Part shown: in pieces, positions 55,894 to 64,000 of the stretch
How positions within the stretch are numbered: the first letter of the stretch is position 1
How the letters are laid out: each line of letters opens with the position of its first letter
NCBI RefSeq assembly: GCF_050948215.1
Contig: NW_027488691.1
Span: 372,001 to 436,000, forward strand
From: Halictus rubicundus
Taxonomy: Eukaryota; Arthropoda; Insecta; Hymenoptera; Halictidae
Direction of reading: 5' to 3'
DNA length: 64,000 nucleotides
Notes under the pieces: model-generated
Database searches by the model: none
Seen by the model: only the letters and a program-made list of their open reading frames with translations
Told to the model about the DNA's origin: nothing
Translations under genes and position numbers: made by a program

Positions 55894-58464
55894 GTAAAGA
55901 GGATAGGATAGGATAGAGGATAGGATAGGATTGGGGATAGGGTAGGATAGAGGATAGGACAGGATAGAGGATAGGACAGGGGGTTTGATAGGATAGCGGA
56001 TAGGATACGATAGACGATAGGATAGGATAGAGGATAGGATAGGATATAGAATAGGATAGGATAGATAATATTATAGGAAAGAGGATAGGATATGATAGAG
56101 GATACGATATTATAGAGGATGGGATAATATAGAGGATAGGATAGGATAGAGGATAGAATAGGATTGAGGATAAGATAGGATAGAGGATAGGATAGGATAG
56201 AGGATAGGATATGATAGAGGATAGGATAGGATAGAAGATAGGATAGGATAGAGGATAGGATAGGATTGGGGATAGGGTAGGATAGAGGATACGATATTAT
56301 AGAGGATAGGATAATATAGAGGATAGGATAGGATAGAGGATAGGATAGGATAGAGGATAGGATAGGATAGAGGATAGAATAGGATAGATGATATTATAGG
56401 AAAGAGGATAGGATATGATAGAGGATAGGATAGGATAGAGGATTGGATAGGATAGAGGATAGGATAGGATAGAGGATAGGATAGGATAGAGGATAGGATA
56501 GGATAGAGGATAGGATAGGATAGAGGAGAGGATAGGATAGAGGATAGTATATGGGATTGGATAGGATATGGGATAGGATACGATAGAGGATAGGATAGGG
56601 GATTGGATAGGATAGAGGATAGGATAGGATAGGATAGAGGATAGGATAGGGTAGAGGATAGGATAGGATAGATGGTATTATTGGAAAGAGGATAGCATAT
56701 GATAGAGGATACGATATTATAGAGGATAGGATAGGATAGAGGATAGGATAGGATAGAGGATAGGATAGGATAGAGGATAGGATAGGATAGAGGATAGAAT
56801 AGGATTGAGGATAAGATAGGATAGAGGATAGGATAGGATAGAGGATAGGACAGGATAGAGGATAGGATAGGATTGAGGATAAGATAGGATAGAGGATAGG
56901 ATAGGATAGAGAATAGGATAGGATAGATGATATTATAGGATAGAGGATACGATATTATAGAGGATAGGATAGGATAGAGGATCGGATAGGATATGATAGA
57001 GGATAGGATAGGGGATTGGATAGGATAGAGGATAGGACAGGATAGAGGATAGGATAGGATTGAGGATAAGATAGGATAGAGGATAGGATAGGATAGAGAA
57101 TAGGATAGGATAGATGATATTATAGGATAGAGGATACGATATTATAGAGGATAGGATAGGATAGAGGATCGGATAGGATATGATAGAGGATAGGATAGGG
57201 GATTGGATAGGATAGATGATAGGATAGGATAGGATACGATAGAGAATAGAATCTTATAGAGGATAGGATAGGATAGAGGATAGGATAGGTATGAGGATAT
57301 GATAGGTTTGAGGATAGGATAGTATAGAGGATAGGATAGGATAGAGGATAGGATAGGATAGAGGATAGGATAGGATTGAGGATAGAATAGGATTGAGGAT
57401 AAGATAGGATAGAGGATAGGATAGGATAGAGAATAGGATAGGATAGATGATAGGATAGGATAGAGGATAGGATAGGATAGAGGATAGAATAGGATTGAGG
57501 ATAAGATAGGATAGAGGATAGGATAGGATAGAGAATCGGATAGGATAGATGATATTATGGGAAAGAGGATAGGATATGGTAGAGGTTACGATATTGTAGA
57601 GGATAGGATAGGATAGATGATATTATAGGATAGAGGATACGATATTATAGAGGATAGGATAGGATAGAGGATAGAATAGGATAGATGATATTATAGGAAA
57701 GAGGATAGGATATGATAGAGGATAGGATAGGATAGAGGATAGGATAGGATAGAGGATAGGATAGGATAGAGGATAGGATAGGATAGAGGATAGGATAGGA
57801 TAGAGGATAGGATAGGATAGAGGATAGGATAGGATAGAGGATAGGATAGGATAGAGGAGAGGATAGGATAGAGGATAGAATATGGGATTGGATAGGATAT
57901 GGGATAGGATACGATAGAGGATAGGATAGGGGATTGGATAGGATAGAGGATAGGATAGGATAGAGGATAGGATAGGGTAGAGGATAGGATAGGATAGATG
58001 ATATTATTGGAAAGAGGATAGCATATGATAGAGGATACGATATTATAGAGGATAGGATAGGATAGAGGATCGGATAGGATATGATAGAGGATAAGATAGG
58101 GGATTGGATAGGATAGATGATAGGATAGGATAGGATACGATAGAGAATAGGATCGTATAGAGGATAGGATACGATAGAGGATAGGATAGGATAGAGGATA
58201 GGATAGACGATTGGATAGAATAGAGGATATTATAGGATACAGGATAGGATAGGATAGCGGATAGGATAGGTATGAGGATATGATAGGTTTGAGGATAGGA
58301 TAGTATAGAGGATAGGATAGGATAGAGGATCGGATAGGATATGATAGAGGATAGGATAGGGGATTGGATAGGATAGATGATAGGATAGGATAGGATACGA
58401 TAGAGAATAGGATCTTATAGAGGATAGGATAGGATAGAGGATAGGATAGGATAGAGGATAGGAT
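55885..58464 (+). repeat. D-type satellite, first part
   Basis: It differs from A, B and macro-repeat types. Typical variants are GATGATATTATAGGAAAGAGG, GGATATGATAGAGG, GGATTGAGGATAAGATAGG, GATATGGGATAGG, GGTATGAGGATATGATAGG (57287, 58268) and GGATATGGTAGAGGTTACG. GACAATAGG and GAGCATAGG markers are absent. Internal repetition is evident: GAGGAGAGG at 56523 and 57854, ATTATTGGAAAG at 56677 and 58003 (1326 bp, 78 monomers). The right limit is set at the marker that starts the 3162-bp duplication. Confidence 0.7.
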
Positions 58465-59026
58465 AGGTATGAGGATATGATAGGTTTGAGGATAGGATAG
58501 TATAGAGGATAGGATAGGATAGAGGATAGGATAGGATAGAGGATAGGATAGGATTGAGGATAGAATAGGATTGAGGATAAGATAGGATAGAGGATAGGAT
58601 AGGATAGAGAATAGGATAGGATAGATGATAGGATAGGATAGAGGATAGGATAGGATAGAGGATAGAATAGGATTGAGGATAAGATAGGATAGAGGATAGG
58701 ATAGGATAGAGAATCGGATACTATAGATGATATTATGGGAAAGAGGATAGGATATGGTAGAGGTTACGATATTGTAGAGGATAGGATAGGATAGATGATA
58801 TTATAGGATAGAGGATACGATATTATAGAGGATAGGATAGGATAGAGGATCGGATTGGATAGAGGATAGGATAGGATAGAGGATAGGATAGGATAGAGGA
58901 TAGTATAGGATAGAGGATAGGATAGGATAGGGGATAGGATAGGATCGAGGATTGGATTGGATAGAGGATAGGATAGGATAGCGGATAGGTTAGGGTAGAG
59001 TATAGAATAGGATAGAGGATAATATA

Positions 59027-59125
59027 GAGAATGGGAAAGGATAGAGGATAGGATAGGATAGAGGATAGGATGGGATAGAGGATAGGATAGGATAGCGGAT
59101 AGGATAGGATAGAGAATGGGAAAGG
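59027..59125 (+). repeat. 85-bp duplicated GAGAATGGGAAAGG module
   Basis: GAGAATGGGAAAGGATAG occurs at 59027 and 59112, 85 bp (five monomers) apart. The pair recurs with the same spacing at 60829/60914 and 62189/62274, so the doublet was formed before the D modules were copied. Confidence 0.85.
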
Positions 59126-59833
59126 ATAGAGGATAGGATAGGATAGAGGATAGGATGGGATAGAGGATAGGATAGGATAGCGGATAGGATAGGATATAGG
59201 ATTGGATAGGATGGAGGATAGGATAGGATGGAGGATAGGATAGGTTAGAGTATAGGATAGGATAGAGGACAGGATAGGATAGAGGATAGGATAGGATAGG
59301 ATAGAGGATAGGATAGGATAGAGGATAGGATAGGATCGAGGATAGGATAGGATAGAGGATAGGATAGGATAGAGGATAGGATAGGATAGAGGATAGGATA
59401 GGATAGCGGATAGGATAGGGTACAGTATAGAATAGGATAGAGGATAGGATAGGATAGAGGATAGGATAGGAATGAGGATAGGATAGGATAGAGGATAGGA
59501 TAGGATAGAGGATAGGATAGGATAGGATAGAGGATAGGATAGGATAGAGGATAGGATAGGATAGGATAGAGGATAGGATAGGATAGAGGATAGGATAGGA
59601 TAGAGGATAGGATAGGATAGAGGATAGGATAGGATAGAGGATAGGATTGGATAGAGGATAGGATAGGATAGAGGATAGGATAGGAATGAGGATAGGATAG
59701 GATAGAGGATAGGATAAGATAGAGGATCGGATAGGATCGGATAGAATATAAAATAGGATAGAGGATAGGATAGGATAGACGATATGATAGGATACAGGAT
59801 AGGATAGGATAGGATTGAGGATAGGATAGGATA

Positions 59834-59869
59834 GAGGATAGGATAGAGGATAGGATAGAGGATAGGATA
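59834..59869 (+). repeat. Run of three 12-bp monomers in D satellite
   Basis: Three GAGGATAGGATA units lie downstream of GAATATAAAATAGG. A matching run lies near 62945 in the partial second copy. The context differs from the 12-mer runs of the macro-repeats. Confidence 0.75.
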
Positions 59870-61626
59870 GAGGATAGGATAGGATAGAGGATAGGATATG
59901 ATAGAGGATAGGATAGGATAGAGGATAGGATAGGATAGCGGATAGGATAGGATATAGGATTGGATAGGATGGAGGATAGGATAGGATAGAGGATAGGATT
60001 GGATAGAGGATAGGATAGGATAGAGGATAGGATAGGATAGAGGATAGGATAGGATAGGATAGAGGATAGGATAGGATAGGATAGAGGACAGGATAGGAAA
60101 GAGGATAGGATAGGATAGAGGATAGGATAGGATAGAGGATAGGATAGGATAGAGGATAGGATTGGATAGAGGATATGATAGGATAGAGGATAGGATTGGA
60201 TAGAGGATAGGATAGGATTGAGGATAGGATAGGATAGAGGATAGGATAGAGGATAGGATAGAGGATAGGATAGGGGATAGGATAGAGGATAGGATAGGAT
60301 AGAGGATAGGATAGGATAGGATAGAGGATAGGATAGGATAGAGGATAGGATAGGATAGAGGATAGGATAGGATAGAGGATAGGATAGGATAGAGGATAGG
60401 ATTGGATAGAGAATAGGATAGGATAGATGATAGGATAGGATAGAGGATAGGATAGGATAGAGGATAGAATAGGATTGAGGATAAGATAGGATAGAGGATA
60501 GGATAGGATAGAGAATCGGATAGGATAGATGATATTATGGGAAAGAGGATAGGATATGGTAGAGGTTACGATATTGTAGAGGATAGGATAGGATAGATGA
60601 TATTATAGGATAGAGGATACGATATTATAGAGGATAGGATAGGATAGAGGATCGGATTGGATAGAGGATAGGATAGGATAGAGGATAGGATAGGATAGAG
60701 GATAGTATAGGATAGAGGATAGGATAGGATAGGGGATAGGATAGGATCGAGGATTGGATTGGATAGAGGATAGGATAGGATAGCGGATAGGTTAGGGTAG
60801 AGTATAGAATAGGATAGAGGATAATATAGAGAATGGGAAAGGATAGAGGATAGGATAGGATAGAGGATAGGATGGGATAGAGGATAGGATAGGATAGCGG
60901 ATAGGATAGGATAGAGAATGGGAAAGGATAGAGGATAGGATAGGATAGAGGATAGGATAGGATAGAGGATAGGATAGGATAGAGGATAGGATAGGATAGA
61001 GGATAGGATAGGATAGAGGATAGGATAGGATAGAGGAGAGGATAGGATAGAGGATAGTATATGGGATTGGATAGGATATGGGATAGGATACGATAGAGGA
61101 TAGGATAGGGGATTGGATAGGATAGAGGATAGGATAGGATAGGATAGAGGATAGGATAGGGTAGAGGATAGGATAGGATAGATGATATTATTGGAAAGAG
61201 GATAGCATATGATAGAGGATACGATATTATAGAGGATAGGATAGGATAGAGGATAGGATAGGATAGAGGATAGGATAGGATAGAGGATAGGATAGGATAG
61301 AGGATAGAATAGGATTGAGGATATGATAGGATAGAGGATAGGATAGGATAGAGGATAGGACAGGATAGAGGATAGGATAGGATTGAGGATAAGATAGGAT
61401 AGAGGATAGGATAGGATAGAGAATAGGATAGGATAGATGATATTATAGGATAGAGGATACGATATTATAGAGGATAGGATAGGATAGAGGATCGGATAGG
61501 ATATGATAGAGGATAGGATAGGGGATTGGATAGGATAGATGATAGGATAGGATAGGATACGATAGAGAATAGGATCTTATAGAGGATAGGATAGGATAGA
61601 GGATAGGATAGGATAGAGGATAGGAT

Positions 61627-63380
61627 AGGTATGAGGATATGATAGGTTTGAGGATAGGATAGTATAGAGGATAGGATAGGATAGAGGATAGGATAGGATA
61701 GAGGATAGTATAGGATTGAGGATAGAATAGGATTGAGGATAAGATAGGATAGAGGATAGGATAGGATAGAGAATAGGATAGGATAGATGATAGGATAGGA
61801 TAGAGGATAGGATAGGATAGAGGATAGAATAGGATTGAGGATAAGATAGGATAGAGGATAGGATAGGATAGAGAATCGGATAGGATAGATGATATTATGG
61901 GAAAGAGGATAGGATATGGTAGAGGTTACGATATTGTAGAGGATAGGATAGGATAGATGATATTATAGGATAGAGGATACGATATTATAGAGGATAGGAT
62001 AGGATAGAGGATCGGATTGGATAGAGGATAGGATAGGATAGAGGATAGGATAGGATAGAGGATAGTATAGGATAGAGGATAGGATAGGATAGGGGATAGG
62101 ATAGGATCGAGGATTGGATTGGATAGAGGATAGGATAGGATAGCGGATAGGTTAGGGTAGAGTATAGAATAGGATAGAGGATAATATAGAGAATGGGAAA
62201 GGATAGAGGATAGGATAGGATAGAGGATAGGATGGGATAGAGGATAGGATAGGATAGCGGATAGGATAGGATAGAGAATGGGAAAGGATAGAGGATAGGA
62301 TAGGATAGAGGATAGGATGGGATAGAGGATAGGATAGGATAGCGGATAGGATAGGATATAGGATTGGATAGGATGGAGGATAGGATAGGATGGAGGATAG
62401 GATAGGTTAGAGTATAGGATAGGATAGAGGACAGGATAGGATAGAGGATAGGATAGGATAGGATAGAGGATAGGATAGGATAGAGGATAGGATAGGATCG
62501 AGGATAGGATAGGATAGAGGATAGGATAGGATAGAGGATAGGATAGGATAGAGGATAGGATAGGATAGCGGATAGGATAGGGTACAGTATAGAATAGGAT
62601 AGAGGATAGGATAGGATAGAGGATAGGATAGGAATGAGGATAGGATAGGATAGAGGATAGGATAGGATAGAGGATAGGATAGGATAGGATAGAGGATAGG
62701 ATAGGATAGAGGATAGGATAGGATAGGATAGAGGATAGGATAGGATAGAGGATAGGATTGGATAGAGGATAGGATAGGATAGAGGATAGGATAGGAATGA
62801 GGATAGGATAGGATAGAGGATAGGATAAGATAGAGGATCGGATAGGATCGGATAGAATATAAAATAGGATAGAGGATAGGATAGGATAGACGATATGATA
62901 GGATACAGGATAGGATAGGATAGGATTGAGGATAGGATAGGATAGAGGATAGGATAGAGGATAGGATAGAGGATAGGATAGAGGATAGGATAGGATAGAG
63001 GATAGGATATGATAGAGGATAGGATAGGATAGAGGATAGGATAGGATAGCGGATAGGATAGGATATAGGATTGGATAGGATGGAGGATAGGATAGGATAG
63101 AGGATAGGATTGGATAGAGGATAGGATAGGATAGAGGATAGGATAGGATAGAGGATAGGATAGGATAGGATAGAGGATAGGATAGGATAGGATAGAGGAC
63201 AGGATAGGAAAGAGGATAGGATAGGATAGAGGATAGGATAGGATAGAGGATAGGATAGGATAGAGGATAGGATTGGATAGAGGATATGATAGGATAGAGG
63301 ATAGGATTGGATAGAGGATAGGATAGGATTGAGGATAGGATAGGATAGAGGATAGGATAGAGGATAGGATAGAGGATAGG
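61627..63380 (+). repeat. D-type higher-order unit, partial second copy
   Basis: This follows the unit on its left at offset 3162 as far as about 62.5 kb and then at 3111 (GAATATAAAATAGG at 59744 and 62855), a loss of three monomers. It stops near 63.38 kb, where GGGGATTGGATAGG and GATATGGGATAG modules begin. A 530-residue minus-strand open frame (61985-63577) is a by-product of the repeat. Confidence 0.72.
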
Positions 63381-63790
63381 ATAGGGGATTGGATAGGATA
63401 GAGGATAGGATATGGGATAGAATACGATAGAGGATAGGATAGGGGATTGGATAGGATAGAGGATAGTATAGGGGATTGGATAGGATATAGGATAGGATAC
63501 GATAGAGGATAGGATAGGGGATTGGATAGGATAGAGGATAGGTTAGGATAGAGGATAGGATATAGGATAGGATACAATAGAGGATAGGATAGGGGATTGG
63601 ATAGGATAGAGGATAGGATAGGATTGAGGATAAGATAGGATAGGATTGAGGATTGGATAGAGAATACGATAGGATAGAGGATAGGATACGATAGAGGATA
63701 GGATAGGATAGAGGATAGGATAGGATAGAGGATAGGATACTATGGAGGATAGGATAGCATAGGATACAGAATAGGATAGGATAGATGATA
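63381..63790 (+). repeat. D-type end segment
   Basis: GGGGATTGGATAGG, GATATGGGATAGAATACGATAG, GATACAATAGAGG and GATACTATGGAGG variants occur in poorly ordered monomers. The modules resemble 56.5-56.6 kb. No longer repeat level can be assigned. Confidence 0.55.
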
Positions 63791-64000
63791 TTATAGGATT
63801 GAGGACAGGATAGGATAGTGGATAGAATAGGATATACGATAGGTTAAGTTAGAGATAGTATAGAGGATAGGATAGGATTGAGGATAGGATAGAGGATAGG
63901 ATAGGATATATGATAGGATGGGATAGACGATAGGATAGGATAGAGGATTAGATAGGATAGAGGATAGGATACGATAGAGGATAGGATAGGATAGAGGATA
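63791..64000 (+). repeat. Return to macro-repeat-type satellite at the right edge
   Basis: GATATACGATAGGTTAAGTT, with the GGTTAAG core at 63842, is followed by GATAGTATAGAGG, GGATTGAGG, GATGGGATAG and GGATTAGATAGG. This is the order found after 29166, 36799 and 49816. The D block is therefore flanked on both sides by related sequence. The window ends inside the array. Confidence 0.75.

Larger units (their letters stand above)
58465..61626 (+). repeat. D-type higher-order unit (3162 bp)
   Basis: GGTATGAGG starts near 58465 and again near 61627, 3162 bp or exactly 186 monomers apart. GATATTATGGG (58729, 61891), GCGGATAGGTTAGGG (58981, 62143) and GGATCGAGG (59334, 62496) keep that offset. A partial internal repeat of the same module starts at 60531-60783, 1802 bp (106 monomers) after its first occurrence. 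It is cut short near 60.95 kb, where sequence like that at 56.5 kb takes over. Content is non-coding satellite. Confidence 0.75.
1..64000 (+). repeat. 17-bp satellite array spanning the window
   Basis: The whole window, apart from 44 bp near 55.86 kb, is built from GAGGATAGGATAGGATA, written here in + orientation. The unit has 7 G, 7 A, 3 T and no C, so the + strand is about 82% purine and nearly free of C. Pentamer number varies: GAGGATA plus one, two or three GGATA gives 12-, 17- or 22-bp units. If all units were 17 bp the window would hold roughly 3,760. Unit orientation is constant from end to end. Recurrent variants (GGGGATTGGATAGG, GATCGGATAGGTGATTGG, ATACGATATTATAGAGG, GATATCATAGAGG) recur in fixed order and define longer repeat levels. 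This is typical of eukaryotic satellite DNA evolving by unequal exchange. Function is unknown. Host is not identifiable from sequence alone. Confidence 0.97.

Noticed and set aside
1..64000. CRISPR array
   Set aside because: Repeats are contiguous with no unique spacers, units are 17 bp, and no cas-like gene is present.
1..64000. Telomere repeat
   Set aside because: The G-rich strand has GGATA/GAGGATA, which does not match known simple telomere repeats, and the multi-level module order is unlike telomeric DNA.

Overview
The window is 64 kb of tandemly repeated satellite DNA. I find no gene, RNA gene or recognisable transposon in it. The basic unit on the + strand is the 17-mer GAGGATAGGATAGGATA, made of one GAGGATA heptamer and two GGATA pentamers. 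Twelve-base (one pentamer) and 22-base (three pentamers) versions occur locally. Point and short-indel variants mark individual units and let longer repeat levels be traced. Satellite of this length, homogeneity and multi-level organisation points to eukaryotic heterochromatin (pericentromeric, subtelomeric or sex-chromosome type). The sequence alone does not identify the organism.

Layout: 1-600 is the tail of a 'B' higher-order unit. 601-2900 is an 'A' block. About 2901-22242 is a B array of five successive higher-order units that lengthen from left to right (2603, 2960, 3300, 3956, 5133 bp). 22243-24235 is a second A block. About 24236-37236 and 37237-50253 are two near-identical 13-kb macro-repeats, each containing an A block. 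50254-53332 is a shortened third copy, and 53333-55840 is a more divergent transition. 55841-55884 is the only clearly non-satellite sequence: 44 bp that folds into hairpins and ends in an 18-bp palindrome where satellite strand orientation briefly flips. 55885-63790 is a different subfamily, 'D', with its own 3162-bp and about 4.4-kb duplications. The last 200 bp return to the macro-repeat type.

All long open frames lie on the minus strand. They follow from the 17-mer having no stop codon in any minus frame, and because 17 is not a multiple of 3 every frame yields the same 17-residue peptide repeat. I treat none of them as genes. Coordinates of block boundaries are judged by eye from marker variants and may be off by tens of bases; marker positions themselves were counted from the sequence.
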